This document shows, piece by piece, positions 45,737 to 56,093 of a stretch of 64,000 nucleotides of DNA. The translations under genes and the position numbers were made by a program. The notes under the pieces are model-generated. The model had not been told where the DNA came from and ran no database searches. It was given only the letters and a program-made list of their open reading frames with translations. Numbering within the stretch: position 1 is the first letter of the stretch; each line of letters starts with the position of its first letter. This stretch comes from Candidatus Hydrogenedens sp. (GTDB lineage Bacteria; Hydrogenedentota; Hydrogenedentia; Hydrogenedentales; JAEUWI01). The stretch spans positions 1-64,000 of the forward strand of contig WGMK01000008.1 in NCBI GenBank assembly GCA_016125095.1, written 5' to 3'.

Positions 45737-47341
45737 TTGAATAGCCTGAATCGCCTGATGCTGGGCGCAGTCCTGTTTGCCGGGACTCTCTTTTTGGGGT
45801 CCGCTCACGCCGAATTGACGCAGGTATCCGTGGGCGGACAGATCCGCATCCGCATGGAGCAATGGCACAACACCTTCTACCCCGGGCCCAGGCCAGCCGT
45901 AATCAGCCCGGTGGTGCGTATCCCCGCCTCGGTGGTCACTGGTCGCCCCACGGGTGATCTGCGCCTCGGCGAGAACATTGTCAGCTATTTCAAGTGGGGC
46001 CATGAAAGCGCCGATCCGGCGTTTATCCAGCAGCGCTCGTCGGTCTACGTCCATGCCGACTTTACCGACGATGTCGCGGCCCATATTCAGTTGGAGAACT
46101 GGAGCGTCTGGGGCGAAGATACCTTCCGCTCCAACTACTTCAACGGCGTGGACGGCGACGCGGCCACCACCAACGACAACATGGAGCTCTATCAGGCCTA
46201 CATCGAGGCGCGCGACCTGTGGGGCACGCCCGTGCGCCTGCGCATCGGCCGGCAGGAACTCAACTTCGGCAGCGGCTGGCTGGTGGGCAACAACACCAAC
46301 TTCACCGATTTCCAGGGCCTGTATTTCGACGCCGCCCGATTGACCTATACCCCCGGCGATTTCACGATTGACGCCTTCTGGGCCAAGGTGGCAGAGAACA
46401 GCGCGCCCCTGGGCGAGCATCAGGACGGCGATTTTTTCGGCGTGTACGGCAGCTACGCCGGATTCGAAAATATCACGCTCGACGCCTACTGGCTGTACCT
46501 GCACGACTCGGTCGATGTGTGGGATACCCGCGGCAACATCTTTGCCGAATGGATTGAAGACCTGCGCGATATCGACGACTACGGCGCCACGCACCTGCAC
46601 ACGTTGGGCCTGCGCGCGGCGGGCAACCTCAACAGCTTCGATTTCGAGCTCGAGGCGGCGTACCAATTCGGCGATGCCGGCCGCCTGGGCCAGCGCTTCC
46701 AGCAGAACAACTACGGCGACGACAACGCCGACTTCAGCGCCTTTGGCGCCAATGCCGAAATCGGATACACGCTCGATGTGAAGACTGCGCCCCGGTTCTT
46801 CCTCTATGGCGCGTATTTCGGCGGCGAAGACAACCGCGACATCACGCTCCGCGAGTGGCTCAATCCCTACAGCCGTCCGGATGCCAGCATCAGCTTCAAC
46901 CGCCTGTTCTCGAACAAGGTCTACAGCTACTTCCTGGACGAGAACTCTTACTTGTCCAACGTGTGGCTGGCGGGCGGCGGCGTACAGATCGCCCCGACCG
47001 AGGCTACCCAGGTGCAGCTGAAGGCTGCGCACTACGAGGCGCTCGAGGCCTTCGATTTGCCGCTCAACTTCCGGCTCTTCGGCAAGCGGGTATTCTGGAC
47101 CGGTCCCCTCACCTTCCTCACCACGCCCTCCGACACCGACCTCGGCTGGGATATTAACCTCACCGCGTCTTACGCCTACAGCGAGGACCTCGTCTTCCGC
47201 GCGGGCTATGCCCATTACTTCCTGGGTGCGGGACTTGAGGACGGCAACTTCGTGGACCTGAACGGGCTGCTGTTCAACGGCGCATCCAACCGCCGAGACG
47301 ACGGCAGTTACTACTTCATCGAGACCGAGCTGAACTTCTAG
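45737..47341 (+). CDS. Alginate-export-like outer membrane beta-barrel protein
   Basis: Signal peptide; VSVGGQIRIRMEQW, VRLRIGRQELNFGSGWLVGNNTNFTDFQGLYFDAARLTY. Confidence 0.85.
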   Translation: MNSLNRLMLGAVLFAGTLFLGSAHAELTQVSVGGQIRIRMEQWHNTFYPGPRPAVISPVVRIPASVVTGRPTGDLRLGENIVSYFKWGHESADPAFIQQRSSVYVHADFTDDVAAHIQLENWSVWGEDTFRSNYFNGVDGDAATTNDNMELYQAYIEARDLWGTPVRLRIGRQELNFGSGWLVGNNTNFTDFQGLYFDAARLTYTPGDFTIDAFWAKVAENSAPLGEHQDGDFFGVYGSYAGFENITLDAYWLYLHDSVDVWDTRGNIFAEWIEDLRDIDDYGATHLHTLGLRAAGNLNSFDFELEAAYQFGDAGRLGQRFQQNNYGDDNADFSAFGANAEIGYTLDVKTAPRFFLYGAYFGGEDNRDITLREWLNPYSRPDASISFNRLFSNKVYSYFLDENSYLSNVWLAGGGVQIAPTEATQVQLKAAHYEALEAFDLPLNFRLFGKRVFWTGPLTFLTTPSDTDLGWDINLTASYAYSEDLVFRAGYAHYFLGAGLEDGNFVDLNGLLFNGASNRRDDGSYYFIETELNF

Positions 47342-47396
47342 GCTCGGTCGCCGGGGCGACCGTTCCGTACCGCCCGTCGTCGTCGCGCTCCCCGGC

Positions 47397-48830
47397 TCAG
47401 GCCGAAGTGAGGTCCGCGATCGGGTTGTCGTAAAAGGCATCCATTCCGGCCATGAGGAAGAAGCGCATCACGTCGGGATCCTCGATGCGCATGCCTGCGC
47501 CCCCGTAAAACGCGCTGCTGAGCGGCTCCGGCTGCGGGGGATTCTTCGCGTAGGCGACCGCCTCGGCCAGATCCTTCTCGAAGGCCGCAGTGATTTCAGG
47601 ATGCGCCGACGGGCCGGTAACGCAGAAGTGCAGTGCGTCGGGGTGCTGTATGCCATTGAAGCGCCAGCCGCGTTCTCGCATGAAATCGTTGATGTGGTAC
47701 ACGTTGAAATCGCGCGAACTGAAGGCGAAGCAGAACGTGGGGGAGCCGTGCAGAAAAAGCGGCTCATGCGAAGTGACCACGCGCTGCATGGCGAAGGAAG
47801 ACTCGAAAATCTTCCGGGCGCGCTCGAGGTAGCCCTCCTTGCCGAGCGTGACCATCGCGGCCCAGGTCGCGGCAATCACGCCGCCCGAGCGCGAACCGGC
47901 GATGCCGGGCGAGGCATAGCTGCCGCCGGACCATTCCGGCTGCATGAAGTACTGGTATTGCCGGTAGCTGCGGTCGCGGTAACAAACCACCGATGTGCCC
48001 TTCAGTCCATAGCCAAACTTGTGCGAACAGGCGGAGATGCTGGTTACGCCGGGCAACCGGAAATCGAACACGGGAATGTCGTAGCCCAGCTTCTCGCCCC
48101 ACGGCAGGATAAAGCCGCCGAGGCAGCCGTCCACATGCAGACCGACGCCATGCTCGAGCGCCATGCTGGAAAGCTCGTCGATGGGATCGATGGTGCCGTA
48201 GGGATAATTGCCCGCCGAGCCGACAATCACCGCCGTGTTGGCATTGATGTGATCGCGGACGAAGTCCAGGTCCACCAGCGTGGTGGATTCGACAATCGGC
48301 GCCGGCACGACCTTGATGCCGAACAGGTGCGCCGCCTTGTTGAACGCCGGGTGGCCCGTGGTGGGCAGAATCATCTCCGGCTCGGTAATCCCGCGCTCCT
48401 GCTTGGCCTTTTCGCGGTAAACCAGCATCGCATTCAGGATGCTCTCCGTGCCGCCAAAGCCCAGGGAGCCGCATGCCTTGTGGCCTTGGCCATGTTCCGC
48501 CACCGCCTCGCCGTGCAGCATGTCGAGCGTCATCGCCACAATCTCGGACTCGAAGCGGTTCATGCTGGGGCACATGTCGCGCTGCAGCGCGTTGACATGG
48601 CTGAACGCGCTGAATACCTGGTTCAGCAGGTCGTAGTGCTCATGGTCGCCGCAGTAGGCCGTGCCGGAGCAGCGCCCATTCTCCCAGCACTGGTCTTCCT
48701 TCGTCGACATGTCGCGGATCTGTTCCAGCAAAGCCTTGTGATCGATGCCGGTCTCGGGCATGCCCGTAAGACAGCCGTAATCTTCTTGGTAGGGAAAAAG
48801 CGCCTTGATGAGTTCGAGCGGATCAGTCAT
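47397..48830 (-). CDS. Pyridoxal-dependent decarboxylase/lyase (sphingosine-1-phosphate lyase- or glutamate decarboxylase-like)
   Basis: GFGGTESILNAMLVYR, VGSAGNYPYGTIDPIDEL, HVDGCLGGFILPW, SACSHKFGYGLKGTSVV (PLP lysine). Confidence 0.85.
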   Translation of the reverse strand: MTDPLELIKALFPYQEDYGCLTGMPETGIDHKALLEQIRDMSTKEDQCWENGRCSGTAYCGDHEHYDLLNQVFSAFSHVNALQRDMCPSMNRFESEIVAMTLDMLHGEAVAEHGQGHKACGSLGFGGTESILNAMLVYREKAKQERGITEPEMILPTTGHPAFNKAAHLFGIKVVPAPIVESTTLVDLDFVRDHINANTAVIVGSAGNYPYGTIDPIDELSSMALEHGVGLHVDGCLGGFILPWGEKLGYDIPVFDFRLPGVTSISACSHKFGYGLKGTSVVCYRDRSYRQYQYFMQPEWSGGSYASPGIAGSRSGGVIAATWAAMVTLGKEGYLERARKIFESSFAMQRVVTSHEPLFLHGSPTFCFAFSSRDFNVYHINDFMRERGWRFNGIQHPDALHFCVTGPSAHPEITAAFEKDLAEAVAYAKNPPQPEPLSSAFYGGAGMRIEDPDVMRFFLMAGMDAFYDNPIADLTSA

Positions 48831-50418
48831 GACTCTGGGTCCTCGATTGTGTTCCCTGCGGCCCGTTCAAGCGCCTGAAGACGCTCCGGTTTTGCTTGAA
48901 AGCCAACGTGATGGCTGCATTCTTGTCTTCATACAGGCTGCGCAACTGCTGGTCCGGCTCGACGACTTCTGCAATCGCAACCCGTTCCGCCATGTCGTCC
49001 CGGCTCAATAGCCCGAGCCGGTGAAAGGCCAACAACCCGAGGCCCACGCAATTCACCATACGTGGATGGGCCATGCGATGTACGGGAGTGTATGTCATGT
49101 CGGCTATCAACTTCGACCAGGCCCGGGATAACGCGCCGCCGCCGTACAGCCGGTAATGGCTGAACCGGCGTCCGGCCGCGCGCTCCAGGATGTCGCTCGT
49201 CTGGCGGTATAAATACACGATGCCCTCGAGCACGGCGCGGGACATGTCGGCCCGGTTCGTGGACAGGGTCAGATTGAGAAACCCGGCGCGTATGTCGCCG
49301 TCCACCACGGGAATCTGGCTGCCCGTCAGCCAGGGTAGAAACAGGAGCCCGTTGCAGCCGGGCGGGGCAGAGGACACCACGTCTTCCAGCCGCTCGTAGG
49401 GCGCGCCGGACGGCAGCGTGCCGAAAGGATCGTCGGCGAAAATCAGGGAGGTGAGGAAATGCTCGAGCGTGCGACCGGCTGTTCCGCTCTCGCCCGTCAG
49501 AAAATAGACGTCCGGCCAGGGGGCCGGCAAGGTGAACGCGCCGGTGCGCACATCGGTCTTCGGCCGGTGGAAATGCGCGACCATGCCGCCGGAACTCCCC
49601 ATCATGACACCGGCGTGGGTGCCTTGAAATGCGCCGCTTCCAATCGCCCCCGCCTGGGTGTCGTTCACGCCGCCCAATACTTTCGTGTACGTCGAAATTC
49701 CAAGCGCCTCCGCCACGTCCGGCAGTACGGTTCCAATCACGGCGTCATTCGGAAGGATCTCCGGGAACTTGTCCGGGTCGATGCCTGAATACCGGAGCAA
49801 TTGCGGCGAATACGCGCCCCGCCGCGTATCGGTCGTCTGCATAGCGAACACCGTGCAGGGGTTCGTGGCCACGCGCCCGGTCAGACGGAACGCGATGTAG
49901 TCCGACGGTTCGAGAAAATAGGCCGTTCTCTCGTACACCTCGGGCCGGGCCTGCTTGATCCAGCGCAGCTTCGAAACGTTTTCTATGCCGGAAGACAGCG
50001 GCGGGATGCCATGGAGCCGGATCCATTGCAGCAGGCTCCACCACGAATCGCTGCGGTAGCCCGGCAGCTTCTGGCGCTGTTCCTTGGCCCCACGCTTGTC
50101 CAGCCACAGCATCGCGTTCATGGTCGGACGGCCATTGCAGTCGATGGGAAACAAGGTGAAATAGTAGCTGTCGCAAAGCACCGCGACCACATCCGACGGT
50201 GTAACCCCGCTCTGGCGCAGCGCCTGTCTGCATGCCTCCAGCACGGCCTGCCAGACGGCCTCCTGCTCCTGCTCGTATCCGGCTTCGCCCACCTCATGCG
50301 TGACCACGCTGCAAAAGCCGGCCCCCAGGATACCGCCGGATTCCGATATCACGCCGGCCTTCGGGCCGCTCGTGCCCAGGTCGATCGCCAGTACGCAGGG
50401 TTCCCGGCTCTTAGGCAT
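48823..50418 (-). CDS. FGGY-family carbohydrate kinase (xylulokinase-like)
   Basis: VLAIDLGTSGPKAGVISESGGILG; GGVNDTQAGAIGSGAFQ; YRLYGGGALSRAWSKLIADM. Confidence 0.9.
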   Translation of the reverse strand: MPKSREPCVLAIDLGTSGPKAGVISESGGILGAGFCSVVTHEVGEAGYEQEQEAVWQAVLEACRQALRQSGVTPSDVVAVLCDSYYFTLFPIDCNGRPTMNAMLWLDKRGAKEQRQKLPGYRSDSWWSLLQWIRLHGIPPLSSGIENVSKLRWIKQARPEVYERTAYFLEPSDYIAFRLTGRVATNPCTVFAMQTTDTRRGAYSPQLLRYSGIDPDKFPEILPNDAVIGTVLPDVAEALGISTYTKVLGGVNDTQAGAIGSGAFQGTHAGVMMGSSGGMVAHFHRPKTDVRTGAFTLPAPWPDVYFLTGESGTAGRTLEHFLTSLIFADDPFGTLPSGAPYERLEDVVSSAPPGCNGLLFLPWLTGSQIPVVDGDIRAGFLNLTLSTNRADMSRAVLEGIVYLYRQTSDILERAAGRRFSHYRLYGGGALSRAWSKLIADMTYTPVHRMAHPRMVNCVGLGLLAFHRLGLLSRDDMAERVAIAEVVEPDQQLRSLYEDKNAAITLAFKQNRSVFRRLNGPQGTQSRTQSHD

Positions 50419-50501
50419 AAAACGGGCCGGCTGCGTCGAATCGGAATGGCCGCCGTTTTTCTCCAGTCCGGCGATCGTGGAACGATTCGTCCCGCATGGC
50501 G

Positions 50502-51242
50502 CTACCGTTCCGCATCGCCGTTGGCTTCGGGCAGGGGCTTGATGTAGAGGTTGCGGTACGCCACTTCCGACGCCGGGCCGCTGTGTATCTGCAGGCCGAT
50601 GAGGCCGGCGCGGGGGATAGCATCGTCGGACTCTGTATAGTCCACCGTCTGTATGCCGTTGACCCACACCTGAATGCGCGGGCCCTCGCAACGGATGACG
50701 AAATCGTTCCACTCGGTCGGGGTTACTGCCTTCGCGGTCTCCGCCATGTCGCCCACCGCCAGGTATTTGTTCCGGCGCGATTCGTCGTAGAGCGAACCCC
50801 AGATCGTGGCCGCGCCCTCCGCCGGTAGGTGCGCTTTCTCCAGGCCCTCCGCGTCGAACATCATCCGCATGACCGGCACCGGGACCACACCAATGTCGAC
50901 CTGATAGCCCTTCACTTCGTGGTGGTTCGGAATGCGCTGCGACCGGATCTGGATGCCGCCGTTCACGTCGTCCTGCGAGGCCTTCGCCTGCAGCCGCAGT
51001 TCGAAGTCGCCGTACTCGCGCTCGGTACACAGAAACTGATTCTTGGGAATGGGTTGCGAAAGCCGCCCCGCGACCACCGCCTGCTCTTCCACCCGGAAGA
51101 ACGCCTCGTTGCCTTCCCAGCCCGAGAAGTCCGCGCCATTAAACAGCGGCGAAAAGCCCTCGGGGGCATCCGTCGCATGTGAACACGTCGCACCGAACAG
51201 TATCAGCGCGCACGCCAGAACAATCGTTCTATATCCCGTCAT
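50502..51242 (-). CDS. DUF1080 (3-keto-disaccharide hydrolase-like) secreted protein
   Basis: GFSPLFNGADFSGWEG...LCTEREYGDFELRLQAK...GGIQIRSQ...EWNDFVIRCEGPRIQVWVNG. Confidence 0.9.
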   Translation of the reverse strand: MTGYRTIVLACALILFGATCSHATDAPEGFSPLFNGADFSGWEGNEAFFRVEEQAVVAGRLSQPIPKNQFLCTEREYGDFELRLQAKASQDDVNGGIQIRSQRIPNHHEVKGYQVDIGVVPVPVMRMMFDAEGLEKAHLPAEGAATIWGSLYDESRRNKYLAVGDMAETAKAVTPTEWNDFVIRCEGPRIQVWVNGIQTVDYTESDDAIPRAGLIGLQIHSGPASEVAYRNLYIKPLPEANGDAER

Positions 51243-51361
51243 CTCGCAGCCTCCTGGAAATCGTGAGCGACGTAGGTATCTTCGCCCCGTGCCGCCCTTG
51301 TAGCATTCCGCCGGATCGCTAGTCTACAGTGCAGCGGGCGCATTTGGAGGAGGAACCCGCC

Positions 51362-52663
51362 ATGATCCTTAAGAGCCATTCCACGCGGCGCGAGTTCATC
51401 CGCCGCGCCGCCGCGGCCAGCGCCGCCTTCGCCGTACCCACTATCATCCCTGCGCGCGCGATGGGAGACGCTACAACCGCCGCCCCGAGCGAACGCATCA
51501 CCCTGGGGGTTATCGGCATGGGGCCGCGCTGCCGGGCCGTACTGCCCGCCATGCTCAGCCACCCGGACGTGCAGTGCATCGCCATGGCCGATGTACAGGC
51601 CGACCGCCGCGACTCGGCGCAGCGCTACATGGAGAAGAATCACGGCGGCTGCACCCTGTACCGCGACTTTCGCGAGCTCCTCGAACGGGATGACATCGAC
51701 GCGGTGTATATCGCCACGGGCGATCGCTGGCACACGCCCGCGTCGATACTCGCGGCGCAGGCCGGCAAGGATGTCTACAGCGAGAAACCTTGCGGCCTGA
51801 CTATCGGTAATTGTGAAGACCTGGCGGCCGTCATCCAGCAGACCGGCCGGGTATTTCAGGCGGGCACCCAGCGCCGGAGCCTGCCGAATTTCCAGCAGGC
51901 CGTCCAACTCGCGCAATCGGGCAAACTCGGTAAGCTGCACACCCTGCACGCCAGCGTCTACACGCCGGAGATCAACACCGCGTGGCTGCCCGCGGAACCC
52001 ACACCCGATCCCGGGGTCGTCGATTGGAACCTGTGGCTCGGACCAGCGCCGTGGCGCCTGTACAACCACGACTATGTACAGGGGCAGTGGCGCGGCTACT
52101 ACGACTTCGATTCCGGTGCGCGCCTGCTCGATTGGGGCGCCCATACGGTGGACCTCTGCCAGTGGGCCAACCAGGCCGACGACACCATGCCGGTCGCCTA
52201 CGAAGCGGGGGAGAGCGGTATCACCGGACTCTATGAGAACGGCGTGCAGCTGAAAATGCATTTCCTAGAAACGCCCTTCGGCGAGCGGCCCGGATGGATT
52301 CAGGAACTTGGCACCTGCCCCGTGCGCTTCGAGGGCGACGAAGGCTGGGTGGAGGCGGGCGACAGCGGCGGCATCGAGGTGTCGTCCGAGGCGTTGAAGC
52401 AGGAGCTGGCCCAACTGCCCGAGCACGAATCCGGGCTGGACGTGAAGGCGCATTCGCGGGATTTCTTCGACTGCGTCAAGTCGCGTGGAAAAACGCGAGC
52501 CAACGAGTCCGTCATGCTGCATTCGCACCTTGCCTGCCATGCGGCGGCCTTGTCCTGGATCCTCGGGCGCAAGCTGGAATTCGATCCCGACAAGCGCGAA
52601 TTCATCAACGACGACGAAGCCAACCAACTCCGCCGCCGCCCTGCGCGCGACTGGAGCGTGTAA
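51362..52663 (+). CDS. Gfo/Idh/MocA-family oxidoreductase with TAT signal
   Basis: STRREFIRRAAAASAAFAVPTIIPA; ITLGVIGMGPRC; DVYSEKPCGLTIGNCEDL. Confidence 0.9.
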   Translation: MILKSHSTRREFIRRAAAASAAFAVPTIIPARAMGDATTAAPSERITLGVIGMGPRCRAVLPAMLSHPDVQCIAMADVQADRRDSAQRYMEKNHGGCTLYRDFRELLERDDIDAVYIATGDRWHTPASILAAQAGKDVYSEKPCGLTIGNCEDLAAVIQQTGRVFQAGTQRRSLPNFQQAVQLAQSGKLGKLHTLHASVYTPEINTAWLPAEPTPDPGVVDWNLWLGPAPWRLYNHDYVQGQWRGYYDFDSGARLLDWGAHTVDLCQWANQADDTMPVAYEAGESGITGLYENGVQLKMHFLETPFGERPGWIQELGTCPVRFEGDEGWVEAGDSGGIEVSSEALKQELAQLPEHESGLDVKAHSRDFFDCVKSRGKTRANESVMLHSHLACHAAALSWILGRKLEFDPDKREFINDDEANQLRRRPARDWSV

Positions 52664-52711
52664 CAGCCACGACCGGGCAAGCGCATCAGTGCGAAGAGCA
52701 AAGGGAACCGC

Positions 52712-54130
52712 ATGCCAACGAACAGTGCAATTGTATATGCAGACGACGCGCTCGGGACCCACGATGCGATTGGCGTCGCCGAACGGATTCGTACGAAGGA
52801 AGTCAGCGCGAAGGAAGTGGTCGAAGCGGCCATCGATCGGTGCCGCGCTGTCGAGCCGCAGATAGCCGCCGTGGTCGAAGCCGATTTCGAGCGGGCGCTG
52901 AAACGGGCCGAGGCCGCGCCCCCGGATTCGCCCGGCGCATTCCACGGCGTTCCGACATTCATCAAGGATCTGGTGGCCGCGGAGGGCATCCCCACGCGAT
53001 TCGGCTCTCGGGCGTTCGACCGCGCGGAGCCCGCCAAGAAGAACGCTCCCATCGTTGCGCAAATGATGGACATGGGTTTCATCAACCTCGGCACAAGCAC
53101 CCTGCCGGAGTTTGGCTTTACCCCTTCCACCGAGTTTCCCGACGGCCCACCCACCCGCAATCCCTGGAACCTCGACCATACGGCAGGGGGTTCCTCGGGA
53201 GGTGCGGCGGCACTCGTCGCCGCGGGCGTGGTGCCCCTGGCGCACGGCGCCGATGGCGGCGGTTCCATCCGGATTCCTGCGGCATGCTGCGGCTTGGTCG
53301 GGCACAAGTGTTCCCGCGGCAGGCTGCTCCAGGAAACCGTCGTGCGCATGATGCCCGTCAACATCGTGGTTGAAGGCGCGCTCACGCGCAGCGTCCGCGA
53401 TACGGCGCATTATTTCTACGAGTCCGAGAAGCGGTATCACAATTCCAAATTGCCCCGCATGGGCCTGGTCGATAGGCCACTCGAGCGACCGCTGCGCATC
53501 GGCATGCTGCTGGAGTCTCCCGTGGGCGCCGAAGTGGACGAGGCTACGCAACGCACCTTCCACGAGACCGTCGCGCTGCTGACCTCCTTGGGCCACGAGG
53601 TCATCCCCGCCGCGATTCCGGCCGACGAGCAATTCAAGGAGGATTTCTGCCATCTCTACGCGACCGGCGGGTTTATTGTCGACCGCATCGGCCGTTTCGC
53701 GTTCGGCCCGAACTACGACGCCGCAGCGCTTACCGACCTAACGAAGGGATTGTCCCGTGCATTCTCCGCACGACCGGGTAGAACGCTGGGCGCCATGCGC
53801 CGGCTGCGCCGGTCCGCCGCCGACTATGCAATCCTCTTTCAAGACATCGATGTGATGCTGTCTCCCGTCGTCTCCAAGCTGGCGCCACCGATAGGCGTTC
53901 TCGGCATGGACCTGCCCTACGAGGTGCTGTTTCCGCGCGTGATCGATTGGGCCTGCTACACGCCCTACTGCAACGCCACCGGCGGCCCGTCCATCAGCCT
54001 GCCGCTCGGCCGCGACGTCGCCACGAACCTGCCCGTCGGGATGCTCTTCTCCGCCGCCCACGGGCAAGACAAGCTGCTCCTCGAACTCGCCCTCCAACTC
54101 GAAGAAGCCAAGCCCTGGCCCATGCAGTAG
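52712..54130 (+). CDS. Amidase (amidase signature family)
   Basis: GTSTLPEFGFTPSTEF...NPWNLDHTAGGSSGGAAALVAAGVVPLAHGADGGGSIRIPAACCGLVGHK. Confidence 0.95.
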   Translation: MPTNSAIVYADDALGTHDAIGVAERIRTKEVSAKEVVEAAIDRCRAVEPQIAAVVEADFERALKRAEAAPPDSPGAFHGVPTFIKDLVAAEGIPTRFGSRAFDRAEPAKKNAPIVAQMMDMGFINLGTSTLPEFGFTPSTEFPDGPPTRNPWNLDHTAGGSSGGAAALVAAGVVPLAHGADGGGSIRIPAACCGLVGHKCSRGRLLQETVVRMMPVNIVVEGALTRSVRDTAHYFYESEKRYHNSKLPRMGLVDRPLERPLRIGMLLESPVGAEVDEATQRTFHETVALLTSLGHEVIPAAIPADEQFKEDFCHLYATGGFIVDRIGRFAFGPNYDAAALTDLTKGLSRAFSARPGRTLGAMRRLRRSAADYAILFQDIDVMLSPVVSKLAPPIGVLGMDLPYEVLFPRVIDWACYTPYCNATGGPSISLPLGRDVATNLPVGMLFSAAHGQDKLLLELALQLEEAKPWPMQ

Positions 54131-54240
54131 GCGGCAGGAGCGCGTAGTCACCTCGATCGGTATTCCGGTGCCGGTTGCCTGTGTACGCGCGCGGTCTCTA
54201 CACTACCGACTGTCAATCAAGTTGAGTCAGGAGCAGTAGC

Positions 54241-55356
54241 ATGTTGATTCGTCTTCTCTTCTCGCTGCTTGCGGCATTTCTTTTTGTGGCATCCGAATCC
54301 TATGCGGATGACACCGTGCCGCCAGTATCCACCCGCGCGCACGCCTTCTACTACACGTGGTACGGCAATCCCGAGACCAACGGAAAATGGAGGCACTGGG
54401 ACCACCCTGTGGCGGCGAAGACGAAGGAGCAGGAGCACACCTGCGTGCCGCCGGACGACATCGGCGCGAACTTCTACCCGGCCCTGGGGCTCTACAGCTC
54501 GCTGAATCCCAACGACGTGCGCGCGGAAATGAAAGAGCTGCGCCGCGCCGGCGTGGGGGTGGTCTCCGCCACCTGGTGGGGCCGCGACGACTACACCGAC
54601 AAGACCCTCGAGGTGCTGTTCGACGCGGCCGCCGCGGAAGGCCTCTACGTCAATTTCCACATCGAGCCCTTCGGCGGCCGCAACGGCCAGACCCTGCGCG
54701 ATGCCCTGGTCTATCTGCTCGACAAATACGGCGACCACCCTGCGCTCTACCGCGAGCCCGCGCTCGGCAACCGGCCCATGGCCTACGTCTACGATTCCTA
54801 CCTCACCCCTGCCGAAGACTGGGCTACCGTGCTTTCGCCCGAAGGCGAACACACCATCCGCGGCACGAAATACGACACCGCCGTCATCGGGCTCTGGGTG
54901 AAAGGCATGGCGACCGAAAGCGAATTCATGCTAACGGGGCACTTCGACGGCGTCTACACCTACTTCGGCATCGACGGCTTCACCTACGGCTCCTCCATTG
55001 CCAACTGGCCCCGCATTGCGGCCTGGGCCAAGAAGCACGGCAAGGTGTTCATCCCCAGCGTCGGCCCCGGCTACGAAGACCGCAAGATACGCCCGTGGAA
55101 CGGCGCCAACTTCCGCGCCCGCGAAAACGGCGCCTACTACGACCGCTGCTTCCAGGCCGCCCTCGACGCGGGCACCGAATTCATCTCCATCTCCACCTTC
55201 AACGAATGGCACGAAGGCACCCAGATTGCCCCCGCCGTGCCCAAGAAGGTCGAAAGCGCCACCTACCTCGACTACGAAGACCGCGAACCCACGTGGTACC
55301 TCGACCGCACCCGCCACTGGCTCGAACAGTGGGAAGCAGCAGCGCCCGGGAAATAG
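54241..55356 (+). CDS. Glycoside hydrolase family 99-like protein
   Basis: RAHAFYYTWYGNPETNGKWRHWDHPV; VSATWWGRDD; FISISTFNEWHEGTQIAPAVPKK. Confidence 0.85.
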   Translation: MLIRLLFSLLAAFLFVASESYADDTVPPVSTRAHAFYYTWYGNPETNGKWRHWDHPVAAKTKEQEHTCVPPDDIGANFYPALGLYSSLNPNDVRAEMKELRRAGVGVVSATWWGRDDYTDKTLEVLFDAAAAEGLYVNFHIEPFGGRNGQTLRDALVYLLDKYGDHPALYREPALGNRPMAYVYDSYLTPAEDWATVLSPEGEHTIRGTKYDTAVIGLWVKGMATESEFMLTGHFDGVYTYFGIDGFTYGSSIANWPRIAAWAKKHGKVFIPSVGPGYEDRKIRPWNGANFRARENGAYYDRCFQAALDAGTEFISISTFNEWHEGTQIAPAVPKKVESATYLDYEDREPTWYLDRTRHWLEQWEAAAPGK

Positions 55357-55523
55357 GGCGAGTCCCAAACAACCCGTTCAGGCACCCTGGCAGTACGCCG
55401 CAAGCGTGGCGCCACGCACCGCGAAATCCTATGCCCGGTTGCCTGAACCCGCGTACAGCGTGTACACTTCCCCCGTGCGCGCCGCTGAAATCTCCAGCCC
55501 CGCACACACACCCCCACCCGTGT

Positions 55524-55599
55524 GACCGGGTAGCTCAGTTGGTAGAGCATCGGACTTTTAATCCGGTGGTCCCGGGTTCGAGCCCCGGCCCGGTCACCA
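55524..55599 (+). tRNA. tRNA-Lys (anticodon TTT), CCA encoded
   Basis: GACCGGG/CCCGGTC acceptor stem, GCTC/GAGC D stem, TCGGA-CTTTTAA-TCCGG anticodon arm, CCGGG TTCGAGC CCCGG T arm, ACCA. Confidence 0.97.
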
Positions 55600-55660
55600 T
55601 TTATTCATGGGCCTATTGCCACACCAAGGCCCGAAGGGTCACCCCAAGAACCGCCCTCGC

Positions 55661-55677
55661 GGCACACTGACGGCACA
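55661..55677 (+). repeat. Candidate integrase arm site, left
   Basis: GGCACACTGACGGCACA, identical to 63335-63351. Confidence 0.6.
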
Positions 55678-56093
55678 ATTTCGGCCGTTTGAACCCGAAT
55701 AGCCCTCGCCCGCTGAAATCGCCGTGAGGGCGAATCTCGGCCCTCTCACGCAACTCACTGTGCCTCAAGCGTGCCACGGCGTCATGGCACAGGCTACAAG
55801 TCGTTGGGCAACAGTAGGGTAAGCGGCTAGAGCCATCGGATTGAATATCATATCGTTGCGATTCTCGGCCCGCTTTCGTATACTATGGGCGTTGGTGGTG
55901 GCGTGTTGCCGTCGCCTTGCCCTCGCAAGGTTGCACGTTGCGACACCGCGACAATCGCGACACCGCCGAAAATTGAAACGCCCGCCGAAGGTGCTGGAAC
56001 ACCCGCGACGGGCCAACAGAAGCATGGGGCGCATGCTCCCGCGATGCCTCGATTCTAGCATGCCCGCGCCCGTGCTTCCGAAAGGGAAGCGTC

